Below are positions 34,162 to 43,249 of a DNA stretch of 64,000 bases, piece after piece. The stretch's first letter is position 1; every line of letters begins with the position of its first letter. A program made the position numbers and the translations under genes. The DNA is from Reyranella sp. (GTDB lineage: Bacteria > Pseudomonadota > Alphaproteobacteria > Reyranellales > Reyranellaceae), in the NCBI RefSeq assembly GCF_004297405.1, contig NZ_SCVC01000029.1, forward strand, positions 1-64,000, in the 5' to 3' direction. Under the pieces are notes generated by a model. That model did no database searches and had not been told where the DNA came from. It worked only from the letters and a program-made list of their open reading frames with translations.

Positions 34162-35505
34162 CTACTTCTTCAGGCCGACCAGCTTCTCCAGCCAGTGGAT
34201 GTCGTAGTCGCCGTCGATGAAGGCCTGCTCGCCGATGATGCGACGGTGCAGCGGTATCGTCGTATCGATGCCGCCGATCACGAACTCTTCGAGCGAACGG
34301 CGCAGGCGCATCAGGCACTCGTTGCGCGAAGTGCCGTTGACGATGAGCTTGGCCACCATCGAGTCGTAGTAGGGCGGCATGACGTAGCCGGTGTAGAGGC
34401 CGGAATCGACGCGCACACCGAGGCCACCCGGCGGGTGATAGTCGACGATCTTGCCGGGGCAGGGGATGAAGGTCTCGGGGTGCTCGGCGTTGATGCGGCA
34501 CTCGATGGCGTGACCCTGGATGACGATGTCCTTCTGGGTCATGCCGAGCGGTGCACCGGCAGCAATGCGAATCTGTTCACGCACCAAGTCGATGCCGGTC
34601 ACCGCTTCGGTGATCGGATGCTCGACCTGCAGGCGTGTGTTCATCTCGATGAAGTAGAACTCGCCGTCCTGAAACAGGAACTCCAACGTGCCGGCGCCGC
34701 GATACTTGAGCTTGCGGACGGCGTCGGCGGCCAACTCGCCGATCCTGTTGCGCTGCTCGGTATTGAGGGCAGGCGAGGGGGCTTCCTCCAGCACTTTCTG
34801 GTGACGGCGCTGCAGTGAGCAGTCGCGCTCGCCCAAATGCACGCCGGCGCCGAGGCCATCGCCCAGCACCTGGATCTCGATATGGCGCGGCCGGGCGAGA
34901 TACTTCTCGACGTAGACGGCGTCGTTGCTGAAGGCCGCCTTGGCTTCGGCGCGCGCCAGCGAGAAGGCTTCGGCCGCTGCTTCGGGGCTCTCCACGACCT
35001 TCATGCCGCGTCCGCCGCCGCCGGCCACGGCCTTGATCAGCACCGGCCAGCCGATCTTTTCACCAAGGGCGATGATTTCTTCCAATGATTCGACCGGACC
35101 GGGCGAGCCCGGCACCAGGGGCAGGCCAAGATCGTGCGCGGTCTGCTTGGCCACGATCTTGTCGCCCATCATCGAGATGTGCTGCGGCGTCGGGCCGATG
35201 AAGGTGAAGCCGTGCGCCTCGACCGCTTCGGCAAAGCGGGCATTCTCCGACAGGAAGCCGTAGCCGGGATGGATCGCATCGACGCCGGCGATGGTCGCGG
35301 CGGACAGGATCTGGGGAATGTTGAGATAGCTGTCGCGTGCGGGCGGCGGTCCGATGCATACCGACTCGTCGGCCAGCCGCACATGCATGGCGTCGCTGTC
35401 AGCCGTCGAATGTACCGCGACCGTCTGGATCCCCATCTCGCGGCAGGCGCGATGGATGCGGAGCGCAATCTCGCCGCGATTGGCGATCAGGACCTTGTCG
35501 AACAT
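34162..35505 (-). CDS. accC: Acetyl-CoA carboxylase, biotin carboxylase subunit
   Basis: A 447-residue ATP-grasp enzyme that carboxylates biotin on AccB, the first step of fatty-acid synthesis. It begins with KVLIANRGEIALRIHRACREM and has the glycine-rich ATP loop AVAGGGGRGMKVV and the active-site region EMNTRLQVEHPITEAVTGIDLV. The start ATG 35505 is 13 bases after accB. The order aroQ-accB-accC-aat is usual for alphaproteobacteria. Confidence 0.97.
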   Translation of the reverse strand: MFDKVLIANRGEIALRIHRACREMGIQTVAVHSTADSDAMHVRLADESVCIGPPPARDSYLNIPQILSAATIAGVDAIHPGYGFLSENARFAEAVEAHGFTFIGPTPQHISMMGDKIVAKQTAHDLGLPLVPGSPGPVESLEEIIALGEKIGWPVLIKAVAGGGGRGMKVVESPEAAAEAFSLARAEAKAAFSNDAVYVEKYLARPRHIEIQVLGDGLGAGVHLGERDCSLQRRHQKVLEEAPSPALNTEQRNRIGELAADAVRKLKYRGAGTLEFLFQDGEFYFIEMNTRLQVEHPITEAVTGIDLVREQIRIAAGAPLGMTQKDIVIQGHAIECRINAEHPETFIPCPGKIVDYHPPGGLGVRVDSGLYTGYVMPPYYDSMVAKLIVNGTSRNECLMRLRRSLEEFVIGGIDTTIPLHRRIIGEQAFIDGDYDIHWLEKLVGLKK

Positions 35506-35518
35506 CCCCGCGGGGCCC

Positions 35519-35980
35519 TTACTCGACGACCATCAGCGGCTCGCCGAATTCCACCGGCTGGGCATTCTCGACCAGGATCGACGTCACGGTGCCGGCCTTG
35601 GGCGCCTTGATGGGATTGAAGGTCTTCATCGCCTCGATGATGAGCAGTGTCTGGCCGGCCGTCACCTTGTCGCCGACGGCGACGAAGTTGGGCTTGCCGG
35701 GCTCGGGCGCCAGATAGGCGGTGCCCACCATCGGCGACTTCACGGCGCCGGAATGCTTGGCGATGTCTGCGGCGCCGGCGGCTGCCGGGGCGACAGCTGC
35801 GACGGCCGCAGCGGCGAGAGGGGCGGCCATCTGGACGGGAGCAGCGGTCATCGTCACGGCCGGACGGGCGACGCGGATGCGGCGCTCACCATCGGCCAGT
35901 TCGATCTCGCCGAGATGGGTCTCTTCCAGGATCTCCGCCAGCTTGCGGACGAACTCGGTATCCATCTCGAATTTTGCCAT
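35519..35980 (-). CDS. accB: Acetyl-CoA carboxylase biotin carboxyl carrier protein
   Basis: A 153-residue protein that carries biotin on the lysine of LLIIEAMKTFNPIKAP. An N-terminal helical region (MDTEFVRKLAEILEETHLGEIEL) is joined by an Ala-rich linker to the biotinyl domain, which begins with VKSPMVGTAYLAPEPG. It starts 22 bases after aroQ and forms an operon with accC. Confidence 0.97.
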   Translation of the reverse strand: MAKFEMDTEFVRKLAEILEETHLGEIELADGERRIRVARPAVTMTAAPVQMAAPLAAAAVAAVAPAAAGAADIAKHSGAVKSPMVGTAYLAPEPGKPNFVAVGDKVTAGQTLLIIEAMKTFNPIKAPKAGTVTSILVENAQPVEFGEPLMVVE

Positions 35981-36002
35981 GGAGAAGCGCTCCCGATGTT
36001 TG

Positions 36003-36473
36003 TCAGCGTGCCAGCAGACGCGCCAGCGCCTGGAGGGCGAGAAGATACCCCTGCGTGCCCAGTCCCGCGATCACGCCGACCGCAGCCGGGCTGATGTAGG
36101 ACCGATGGCGGAAGCTCTCACGCTTGTAGATGTTGGACAGGTGGACCTCGATGGCCGGCAGCTCGGCGGCATTCAGCGCGTCGAGCAGGGCAACCGAGGT
36201 ATGGGTGTAGGCGCCGGCGTTGATGACGATGCCGGCATTCTTCTCGCGTGCCGCCTGAATAAGGTCGACCAGCACGCCTTCATGATTGCTCTGGGCAAAT
36301 TCGACATCGAGGCCAAGCCGATCCGCTTCCGCGCGGCACGCCTTTTCGACGTCGGCCAGCGTTTCGCGGCCGTAGATTTCCGGCTGTCGCTTACCCAGCA
36401 TGTTGAGATTGGGCCCGTTGAGCACCAGCACCGGCTTGCTGGCCGGTGGGCGCCGGGCGGCCTTTGCGGCCAA
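36003..36473 (-). CDS. aroQ: Type II 3-dehydroquinate dehydratase
   Basis: A 156-residue dodecameric enzyme of the shikimate pathway. It has [22 protein letters not shown] (with the catalytic Tyr in the flexible loop after it), [34 protein letters not shown] with the catalytic His region, and [11 protein letters not shown]. The start is TTG 36473, supported by GGGAGG five bases upstream (36484-36479). It is first in aroQ-accB-accC-aat, with its own promoter. Confidence 0.94.
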   Translation of the reverse strand: MAAKAARRPPASKPVLVLNGPNLNMLGKRQPEIYGRETLADVEKACRAEADRLGLDVEFAQSNHEGVLVDLIQAAREKNAGIVINAGAYTHTSVALLDALNAAELPAIEVHLSNIYKRESFRHRSYISPAAVGVIAGLGTQGYLLALQALARLLAR

Positions 36474-36499
36474 TCCTGCCTCCCATAGAAGAGGCGGGC

Positions 36500-36527
36500 G
36501 TTATAGCATGGGGAGTCGGCCCGACAA
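36500..36527 (-). promoter_or_regulatory. Promoter of aroQ-accB-accC-aat
   Basis: On the minus strand TTGTCG (36527-36522) and TATAAC (36505-36500) are 16 bases apart, placing the transcript start about 20 bases before the aroQ TTG. The -10 sequence is identical to that of the rpsF promoter at 11674. The -35 lies just after a seven-base-pair hairpin whose loop is the marR stop codon (36528-36544). Confidence 0.6.
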
Positions 36528-36534
36528 GGCGGCC

Positions 36535-36996
36535 TCAGGCCGCCTTTCTCAACAGTTTGGCGTGGGCGAACAGCCGATCACACAAGCCGTTGAGGGTTTC
36601 GCGCTCCTCCGGGGAGAGGGCCTGGTAGAGTTCGCCCTCGTAGCCGAGGGCCAGGGGAACGATCCGGGCGTGCATGGAGCGGCCTTTGGCGCTCAGCCGC
36701 AAGGACGCCCGCCGGCGGTCGTTGAGGTCGGTCGCCCGCTCGATCAGGTCCCGTTTCATGAGCCCGGCCACCGCCCGGCTTACCGCCACCTTGTCCATGA
36801 CGATCCGCTGTCCCACCTCAGAGGCGGTGAGGGGGGCGAAGCGCCCCAGGGCGGCCATGACCCGCCATTGCGTGACGCTCAACCCGAACGGCTCTGCGTA
36901 GAGGTCGTGCAGGGATTCACTCACAAGCTGGGCCAGGACGGACAGGCGGTAGGGGAGAAAATTCTCCAGTTCGAGGGCTTGCAAAGCGTTCGGCAT
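36535..36996 (-). CDS. MarR-family transcriptional regulator
   Basis: A 153-residue winged-helix regulator. The DNA-binding part is WRVMAALGRFAPLTASEVGQRIVMDKVAVSRAVAGLMKRDLIERA, seen in pieces such as TASEVGQRIVMDKVAVSR, with wing DLNDRRRASLRLSAKG. It is divergent from the homogentisate operon across a 53-base gap that holds a dyad. The likely job is repression of hpd-hmgA-fahA-maiA and of itself, relieved by an aromatic intermediate. Confidence 0.88.
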   Translation of the reverse strand: MPNALQALELENFLPYRLSVLAQLVSESLHDLYAEPFGLSVTQWRVMAALGRFAPLTASEVGQRIVMDKVAVSRAVAGLMKRDLIERATDLNDRRRASLRLSAKGRSMHARIVPLALGYEGELYQALSPEERETLNGLCDRLFAHAKLLRKAA

Positions 36997-36998
36997 AA

Positions 36999-37016
36999 TA
37001 GTTACATTTGAAACTA
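36999..37016. promoter_or_regulatory. Candidate MarR operator
   Basis: TAGTTACATTTGAAACTA is an 18-base dyad in which seven of nine positions pair. It starts three bases upstream of the marR ATG and lies 34 bases before the hpd ATG, where it could block both promoters. It is the only such dyad in the gap. Confidence 0.65.
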
Positions 37017-37049
37017 ATTCAGCATACCGGTCAATCTCGGGAGGTCATC

Positions 37050-38141
37050 ATGGCGAGCATCGGCGATCGCAATGTCCTGGAGATCGATGAAATCAATCCC
37101 ATGGGGACCGACGGCTTCGAGTTCGTCGAATATACCGCGCCCGATCCGGCGGCGCTGGGCGCGCTGTTCGAGAGCATGGGCTTCACCAAGGTGGCGCGGC
37201 ATCGCTCGAAGGATGTCTCGCTCTATCGCCAGGGCGATGTGAACTTCATCGTCAATGCCGAGACGGAGAGCTTCGCCCAAGGGTTCGCGCGTGTGCACGG
37301 ACCCAGCGTCTGCGCCATTGCGCTGCGCGTGAAGAATGCGGCCTTCGCCTACAAGCGGGCGCTGTCGCTCGGCGCCTGGGGGGTAGAGGGCAAGGTCGGG
37401 CCTATGGAGCTCAATATCCCCGCGATCAAGGGCATCGGCGATTCGCTGCTCTATCTCGTCGACCGCTATGGCGAGCGGGGCTCGATCTACGACGTCGACT
37501 TCGAGTACCTGCCGGGCGTCGATCGCAACCCGAAGGGTGTGGGGCTCACCTATATCGATCACCTGACCCACAATGTGCATCGCGGCCGCATGGACGAGTG
37601 GGCGGACTTCTACGAACGGCTCTTCAATTTCCGCGAGGTCCGCTACTTCGACATCGAAGGCAAGCTGACCGGCCTCAAGTCCAAGGCGATGACCAGCCCG
37701 TGCGGCAAGATCCGCATCCCGATCAACGAAAGCACCGACGACAAGTCGCAGATCCAGGAATATCTCTCGGCCTATCACGGCGAGGGCATCCAGCACATCG
37801 CGTTGGGCACGCACGACATCTACGAGGCTGTCGAGACGCTCAAGACCAAAGGCGTACCGTTCCAGACGGTGCCGGACACCTACTACGAGCAGATCGACAA
37901 GCGCCTGCCGGGCCACGGCGAAGACCTCGACCGGCTCGCGCGCAACCGCATCCTGGTCGACGGTGCCCCGACCGAAGGTGGCGGGCTGCTGCTGCAGATC
38001 TTCACCCAGACGGTGATCGGGCCGATCTTCTTCGAGATCATCCAGCGCCGCGGCAACGAAGGCTTCGGCGAAGGCAACTTTCGCGCCCTGTTCGAGTCGA
38101 TCGAACTCGACCAGATTCGCCGCGGCGTGCTGAAAGCATAG
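37050..38141 (+). CDS. hpd: 4-hydroxyphenylpyruvate dioxygenase
   Basis: A 363-residue iron(II) enzyme that turns 4-hydroxyphenylpyruvate into homogentisate. The C-terminal metal-binding domain shows the ligands in [17 protein letters not shown] (first His), [13 protein letters not shown] (second His) and [19 protein letters not shown] (Glu) with the adjacent conserved Phe/Gly stretch. I chose ATG 37050 with GGGAGG upstream; the frame is open from 37008 but would overlap the operator region. It is the first gene of the tyrosine degradation operon. Confidence 0.95.
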   Translation: MASIGDRNVLEIDEINPMGTDGFEFVEYTAPDPAALGALFESMGFTKVARHRSKDVSLYRQGDVNFIVNAETESFAQGFARVHGPSVCAIALRVKNAAFAYKRALSLGAWGVEGKVGPMELNIPAIKGIGDSLLYLVDRYGERGSIYDVDFEYLPGVDRNPKGVGLTYIDHLTHNVHRGRMDEWADFYERLFNFREVRYFDIEGKLTGLKSKAMTSPCGKIRIPINESTDDKSQIQEYLSAYHGEGIQHIALGTHDIYEAVETLKTKGVPFQTVPDTYYEQIDKRLPGHGEDLDRLARNRILVDGAPTEGGGLLLQIFTQTVIGPIFFEIIQRRGNEGFGEGNFRALFESIELDQIRRGVLKA

Positions 38142-38150
38142 GAGGAAACC

Positions 38151-39299
38151 ATGGCCAAGAACTGGATCCCGCTGCGCCAGGTCGAAGGCACGGCCTCGCG
38201 TCAGGCCCATGTGCGGTTGCCCGAAGGCACCTACGAGCGCGAGATCAGCAAGGAGGGCTTCTTCGGCCCTTCGGCGCAGTTCCATCACAAGCACAAGCCG
38301 ACGGACTGGATCGACTTCGACGGCCCGATCCGGCCTCGTGCGCTCGATCTCAACAAGCTCGTGACGGCCAAGGTCAATCCCTGGAACGCCGAACTCGTGA
38401 TGAGCAACGCGCACCTGCAGATGCGCATCTGGCGGCTGGACAAGGCGATGCCCGAGCTGGCGCGCAACAGCGACGGCGACCAGCTCCTGTTCGTCCACGA
38501 AGGCCAGGGCGCCCTGTTCTGCGACTATGGCCACCTCGATTACAGCGAGGGTGACTACCTGGTGATCCCACGCGGCACGATGTGGCGCCTGGAGCCGGCC
38601 AAGCCCACTGTTTCATTGATGATCGAGGCGACCAACGACCATTTCACTCTGCCCGAAAAGGGACTGGTCGGACGCCACGCCATCTTCGATCCGGCGATAC
38701 TCGACACGCCGCACATCGACGATGCCTTCCGCGCCCAGCAGGACGAGCGCACCTGGAAGGTGTCGGTGAAGCGGCGCAACCAGCTTTCGACGGTGACCTA
38801 TCCGTTCAATCCACTCGATGCAGTGGGCTGGCATGGCGATCTGAGCATGGTGCGCATCAACTGGCGCGATTTGAGGCCGCTGATGAGCCACCGCGCCCAC
38901 CTGCCGCCGTCGGCGCACACGACCTTCATGGCCGGCCGCTTCGTCGTTTGCACCTTCGTGCCGCGGCCGCTCGAAAGCGACCCGGAGGCACTGCGCCTGC
39001 CATTCTTCCACAACAACGACGATTTCGAGGAAGTGATCTTCTATCACAAGGGCAGCTTCTTCAGCCGCGACAACATTCATCCCGGCATGATGACGGTGCA
39101 TCCGACCGGCTTCACGCATGGGCCGCATCCCAAGGCCTTCAATGCCGCCACCAAGGGCGGCAAGACCGAGACGGACGAAGTTGCCGTCATGATCGACACG
39201 CGCGATGCCATCGATGTCGCGCCCATGCCGGCCGGTGTCGAGTTCGAAGGGTATGTGAAGTCCTGGCGACCGGCGGACGTCAAACAGGCAGCAGAGTAG
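38151..39299 (+). CDS. hmgA: Homogentisate 1,2-dioxygenase
   Basis: A 382-residue iron enzyme that opens the ring of homogentisate to maleylacetoacetate. Visible stretches are GDQLLFVHEGQGALFCDYG, YLVIPRGTMWRLEP, NNDDFEEVIFYHKGSFFSR and HPTGFTHGPHPKAF, which hold the His/Glu iron ligands. It is shorter than the 430-440 residues of the animal enzyme and belongs to the shorter bacterial branch. It starts nine bases after hpd. Confidence 0.92.
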   Translation: MAKNWIPLRQVEGTASRQAHVRLPEGTYEREISKEGFFGPSAQFHHKHKPTDWIDFDGPIRPRALDLNKLVTAKVNPWNAELVMSNAHLQMRIWRLDKAMPELARNSDGDQLLFVHEGQGALFCDYGHLDYSEGDYLVIPRGTMWRLEPAKPTVSLMIEATNDHFTLPEKGLVGRHAIFDPAILDTPHIDDAFRAQQDERTWKVSVKRRNQLSTVTYPFNPLDAVGWHGDLSMVRINWRDLRPLMSHRAHLPPSAHTTFMAGRFVVCTFVPRPLESDPEALRLPFFHNNDDFEEVIFYHKGSFFSRDNIHPGMMTVHPTGFTHGPHPKAFNAATKGGKTETDEVAVMIDTRDAIDVAPMPAGVEFEGYVKSWRPADVKQAAE

Positions 39300-39314
39300 G
39301 GGGAAATCCAAACA

Positions 39315-40307
39315 ATGAAGCTGGGATCGCTGAAGGAAGGCGGCCGCGATGGCACGCTGATTGTGGTCAATCGCGCGCTGACGCGGGCCGTGCGCGCCGC
39401 CAATGTGGCGCCGACCCTGCAACGGGCGCTAGACGACTGGGCCGCCGTCGAACCTAAGCTGCAGGCGCTGGCCGCACAGCTCGAGAACGACAAGGCACCG
39501 GGCACGTTCGCGGTCGATACGACGGCGCTCGCGGCGCCGTTGCCGAGGGCTTATCAATGGGCCGACGGGTCGGCCTACGTCGTGCATGTCGAGCTGGTCC
39601 GCAAAGCGCGCGGCGTCGAGATGCCGCCCTCCTTCTGGACGGACCCATTGATGTACCAGGGCGGCTCGGACTCCTTCACTGGCCCCAACGATGCGATCGA
39701 GATGGCAGACGAGGCCTGGGGCATCGACTTCGAAGGCGAGATCGGTGTGATCGTCGACGACGTCCCGATGGGCGTGTCGGCGCAGGCAGCGCGCAAGCAC
39801 ATCAAGCTCGTGACGATCTTGAACGATGTCTCGCTGCGCAACCTCATCGTGACCGAGTTGGCCAAGGGCTTCGGTTTCTTCCACGGCAAGCCCGCCACGG
39901 CTTTCGCCCCCGTCGCCGTGACGCCGGACGAACTGGGCGATGCCTGGGATGGCGGCAAGGTCAACCTGCCGCTGATCTCGACCCTGAATGGCAAGGAATT
40001 CGGCCATCCGAATGCCGCCACAGACCTCACTTTCGACTTCGGGCAGCTCATCGCCCATGCGGCCCGGACCCGTCATCTTGAAGCAGGGACGGTCGTTGGT
40101 TCTGGCACGGTCGCGAACCGAGATGCAGCCGTGGGCTGCTCCTGCATTGCCGAGCGCAGGGTCCGTGAGACGATCGACGGCGGCAAAGCCGTGACGCCCT
40201 TCATGTCGTTCGGCGATCAGATCCGCATCGAAATGTTCGATCGTGCCGGCAAGTCGATCTTCGGCGCCATCGACCAGAAGGTCGTGCGCTACACGCCACC
40301 GACCTGA
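39315..40307 (+). CDS. fahA: Fumarylacetoacetase
   Basis: A 330-residue hydrolase that splits fumarylacetoacetate into fumarate and acetoacetate, the last step of the pathway. The metal-binding stretch is AWGIDFEGEIGVIVDDVP, followed by LNDVSLRNLI, GFFHGKPATAFAPVAVTP and GTVVGSGTVANRD. It starts at ATG 39315, 15 bases after hmgA. Confidence 0.93.
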   Translation: MKLGSLKEGGRDGTLIVVNRALTRAVRAANVAPTLQRALDDWAAVEPKLQALAAQLENDKAPGTFAVDTTALAAPLPRAYQWADGSAYVVHVELVRKARGVEMPPSFWTDPLMYQGGSDSFTGPNDAIEMADEAWGIDFEGEIGVIVDDVPMGVSAQAARKHIKLVTILNDVSLRNLIVTELAKGFGFFHGKPATAFAPVAVTPDELGDAWDGGKVNLPLISTLNGKEFGHPNAATDLTFDFGQLIAHAARTRHLEAGTVVGSGTVANRDAAVGCSCIAERRVRETIDGGKAVTPFMSFGDQIRIEMFDRAGKSIFGAIDQKVVRYTPPT

Positions 40308-40337
40308 GCCGTGCTAGAGTGACCGCGGGAGGCGGTC

Positions 40338-40982
40338 ATGAAGCTTATCGGCTATTTCCGGTCGTCCGCGGCGTTCCGCGTACGCATTGCGCTCAACCTC
40401 AAGGGAATCGAGGTCGAGCATGCGTCGCGGCATCTGCGCAAGGGTGAGCAGGCGGCTCCCGACTATGTTGCCCTGAACCCGCAGAAACTGGTGCCTGCAT
40501 TCGTGCTGGACGATGGGGCCGTGCTTACCCAGTCGCTGGCGATCATGGAATATCTTGAGGAGACGCATCCCGAGCCTGCGCTGCTGCCCAGGGATCCGGT
40601 CGGCCGGGCCAAGGTGCGGGCGCTTTCGCTGATCGTCAGCGCCGATATCCATCCGATCCAGAATCTGCGGGTCATGGGCTATCTGCGCGAAAAGTTCGGC
40701 CAGACCGAGGAAAGCGCCTTCGCCTGGTCGCGCCACTGGATCGAAACCGGTTTCGACGCTTACGAAGCGACGTTGGGCAAGGGGCCGGAGGCCGGCACCT
40801 TCAGCTACGGCAACTCGCCGACCATGGCCGACATGTGCCTGGTGCCGCAGGTGTTCAATGCGGCCCGGTTCAAGGTCGACATGAAGCGCTATCCGACCAT
40901 CCAGCGGATCTACGACGCCTGCATGAAGCATCCGGCCTTCGACGCAGCCCAACCCTCGAAGCAGCCGGACGCCGAACCGTGA
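40338..40982 (+). CDS. maiA: Maleylacetoacetate isomerase
   Basis: A 214-residue zeta-class glutathione transferase that isomerises maleylacetoacetate to fumarylacetoacetate. It has GYFRSSAAFRVRIALNLKGI, with the SSA motif in place of the usual SSC, NPQKLVPAFVLDDG, and QSLAIMEYLEETHPEPALLP. The order in the operon is hpd-hmgA-fahA-maiA. Its stop overlaps the GTG of the next gene by three bases. Confidence 0.93.
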   Translation: MKLIGYFRSSAAFRVRIALNLKGIEVEHASRHLRKGEQAAPDYVALNPQKLVPAFVLDDGAVLTQSLAIMEYLEETHPEPALLPRDPVGRAKVRALSLIVSADIHPIQNLRVMGYLREKFGQTEESAFAWSRHWIETGFDAYEATLGKGPEAGTFSYGNSPTMADMCLVPQVFNAARFKVDMKRYPTIQRIYDACMKHPAFDAAQPSKQPDAEP

Positions 40983-42451
40983 AAAAAGCCGTTGTCGTTG
41001 TTGCCGCGCTCCTTGTCATTCTCGTGGGGGCAGGCGCAGTCGCCGTGCCCTTTGCCGAAGACTATGCCGCCCGCCACATCAAGGCCGGACTGGCGCAGAA
41101 TGGCCTCGAAGTCGAAAGCGTGAAGGTCCATCTGCTCGAACGCAGCATCGCAATCGACAAGATTGCCAGCCTCAATGGCAGTGTGAAGATCGGGGGCTGG
41201 AAGGTCGAAGGCCTCGTCTGGCCGTTCGAGGAAATCAGACAGGGACGCTTGCCGCTCGACGGCTTGAACTGGGGTGATCCATTGAAGGCGGATCGTCTGC
41301 ATCTCAGCGACGTGCGCCTCGCCGATCCCGACGAGGGCGGTGCGTGGACGATCAAGGAAGTGGTCGCGACCGGGCTCGATTTGCCGCGCTACGACCCGGT
41401 CTACGACGGGCCCTTTCGTAGTCAGGTCCTGACGGCTCGTCTGCTGCGCGCCCTCTCGGCGAAGCAGATCGAGCAGACGGAACTTGCCCACATCAGCATC
41501 GACGAGACATCGGTAGCCGCCCGCAAGCTCGTCGTTGCCGACTACGTGCAAGGCCTGATCGGCAAGCTCGACGTCGAGGAGGCGAAGGCGGGAAGCACTG
41601 GGGCGAAATCACCGGAGCTGACTTTGGGGGAATTGCGGGCCTCGCGGATCGACTTGCGACGCTCGCTCGACCTCGCCTCGTCGATCGACTGGGAGCCGGG
41701 CATGCCGATCGGCCGCGTCCCAGTCGGTTTTGCAGAGCTTTCGGGCTTCGGCGGCAATCTGATGACCCAATACGGCCTGTCGCTGGGCAAGATCACCATC
41801 GAAACGACCGCCGAGAGCCGCGATATCAGCCGCTCACGGCTGCGCGTCGAGGGGTTCGTGCTGGCGCCCTCGTGGCGCAGCGTCCAGGCGATGGCCACGC
41901 GCATGGTCCTGCAAGCCATGAATCTCGATGCGGTGCGGCTCGATTTCGACTGCAGCGCCGTCGACGATCGCGCCCGCCACGAACTGAGGGTGGACGACTG
42001 CAAGCTGGGCGGGCCAAATCTTGCCGATCTTTCCTTCACGGCGCGCCTCGTCGATATCGACGAGGAATTCTGGGAGGCCGTCGACTTCGGCGAAGTCTAC
42101 GCTTTGCTGGGCACCAAGGCCGCACTTGCGGCGGCCAAGCTGACGATCGCCGACAAGGGGCTGCTGCAACGCAGCCTGCAGGCCAAGGCGAAGCTCGGAG
42201 GCAAGGACGCCGCTGCCGAACGCGCGGAACTCGCGAACGAGATCAGGCGTCATCAACCACATGGCGTGCTGATCACGCAGGACATGACCAAGCTGCTCGA
42301 CACTGTCGCGCGCTTTGTCGAGCAGGGTGGCACGCTCACGCTCGACACGACCCCTCAGCCGGCGCTCGGGCTGGACAAGCTGGAATATCTCGGGAGGCCC
42401 GGCGCCGATCTGGTCAATGCGCTGGGCCTGACGGCAACCTTGTCCCGCTAG
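40979..42451 (+). CDS. Membrane-anchored periplasmic protein of unknown function (AsmA-like features)
   Basis: A 490-residue protein starting at GTG 40979, coupled to maiA. An N-terminal anchor (KKAVVVVAALLVILVGAGAVAV) is followed by DYAARHIKAGLAQNGLEVESVKVHLLERSIAIDKI, which reads like the opening of AsmA/DUF748 lipid-transport proteins, and a long beta-rich periplasmic region. The first residues after the anchor and the repeated amphipathic strands suggest an envelope role. It seems unrelated to tyrosine breakdown and may only share the transcript. The family is uncertain. Confidence 0.7.
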   Translation: MKKAVVVVAALLVILVGAGAVAVPFAEDYAARHIKAGLAQNGLEVESVKVHLLERSIAIDKIASLNGSVKIGGWKVEGLVWPFEEIRQGRLPLDGLNWGDPLKADRLHLSDVRLADPDEGGAWTIKEVVATGLDLPRYDPVYDGPFRSQVLTARLLRALSAKQIEQTELAHISIDETSVAARKLVVADYVQGLIGKLDVEEAKAGSTGAKSPELTLGELRASRIDLRRSLDLASSIDWEPGMPIGRVPVGFAELSGFGGNLMTQYGLSLGKITIETTAESRDISRSRLRVEGFVLAPSWRSVQAMATRMVLQAMNLDAVRLDFDCSAVDDRARHELRVDDCKLGGPNLADLSFTARLVDIDEEFWEAVDFGEVYALLGTKAALAAAKLTIADKGLLQRSLQAKAKLGGKDAAAERAELANEIRRHQPHGVLITQDMTKLLDTVARFVEQGGTLTLDTTPQPALGLDKLEYLGRPGADLVNALGLTATLSR

Positions 42452-43227
42452 CTCTTGCTCTTGCGGGCTTCGGCAATGAGCTGCTTCAGGGTGGCAGCGT
42501 CGATCGCACCGGGGACGAACTGCTTGCCGACCACGAAGGCCGGCGTACCGCGTACGCCCAGCGCATTCGCGAGCGCGATGTTGCGATCGATGATCTCCTT
42601 CAGCTTCGGCTCTTCCATGTCCTTCTGAAGCTGGGCCATGTCGAGGCCGACCGACGTGGCGATCTCGAGAATGCGATCGCGATCGAGCTTGCCGTTGTAC
42701 TCCATCAGGGCGTTGTGCAGTTCCGTGTGCTTACCCTGCTTCACGGAGGCGAGGGCGGCGAGGGCGGCGATGCGCGAGGGTTCACCCAGGATCGGCAGGT
42801 CCTTGTAGATGATCTTGACCTTGCCGTCGGCGCTGGTGACCGACTTCACCGCCTGATGGGCACGCTTGCAGTAGGGGCACTGATAATCGTTGAACTCGAC
42901 CATTGTGACATCGCCCGTGGGGTTGCCGCCGATCGGGCTGTCGCCGTCGCCGAACAGGGCGGCGTCGTGCTGGGAGATCGCCTTTTGGGCGACGGCATCG
43001 CGCTGGGTGTCCTGCTTGCGCTCCAGCTCCTGCATCGCTTCGACCAGCACTTCGGGATTGGCGAGCAGATAGGCGCGGATGCTCTGGCCGAGGTCGGCTG
43101 GGACGCTCGATGCGTTCGGCGCGGCGGCGGCGGGTGAAACCGCGCTGCCGGGGGCGCCGGTACGTGTGGCGACCAGGGCGCCGACCACGATCAATCCGAG
43201 AGAAATGGCCAGAAGAAATGAGCGCAT
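42448..43227 (-). CDS. DsbA-family thiol-disulfide oxidoreductase
   Basis: A 259-residue secreted thioredoxin-fold protein (BdbD/DsbA_2 type). A signal anchor (residues 1-20) precedes a helical region and the domain with CPYC in FNDYQCPYCKRAHQAV; the cis-proline loop is GVRGTPAFVVG. It would form disulfides in exported proteins. I chose ATG 43227; an upstream extension lacks support. It overlaps the convergent unknown gene by four bases and lies 22 bases downstream of the metalloprotease gene, so they may be one operon. Confidence 0.9.
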   Translation of the reverse strand: MRSFLLAISLGLIVVGALVATRTGAPGSAVSPAAAAPNASSVPADLGQSIRAYLLANPEVLVEAMQELERKQDTQRDAVAQKAISQHDAALFGDGDSPIGGNPTGDVTMVEFNDYQCPYCKRAHQAVKSVTSADGKVKIIYKDLPILGEPSRIAALAALASVKQGKHTELHNALMEYNGKLDRDRILEIATSVGLDMAQLQKDMEEPKLKEIIDRNIALANALGVRGTPAFVVGKQFVPGAIDAATLKQLIAEARKSKS

Positions 43228-43249
43228 TGTCTTGTCTCCAAGGCCGGCG

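Noticed and set aside
36528-36544. A terminator at the end of marR
   Set aside because: GGCGGCC-TGA-GGCCGCC is a neat hairpin with the stop codon as its loop, but no T tract follows on the marR strand.
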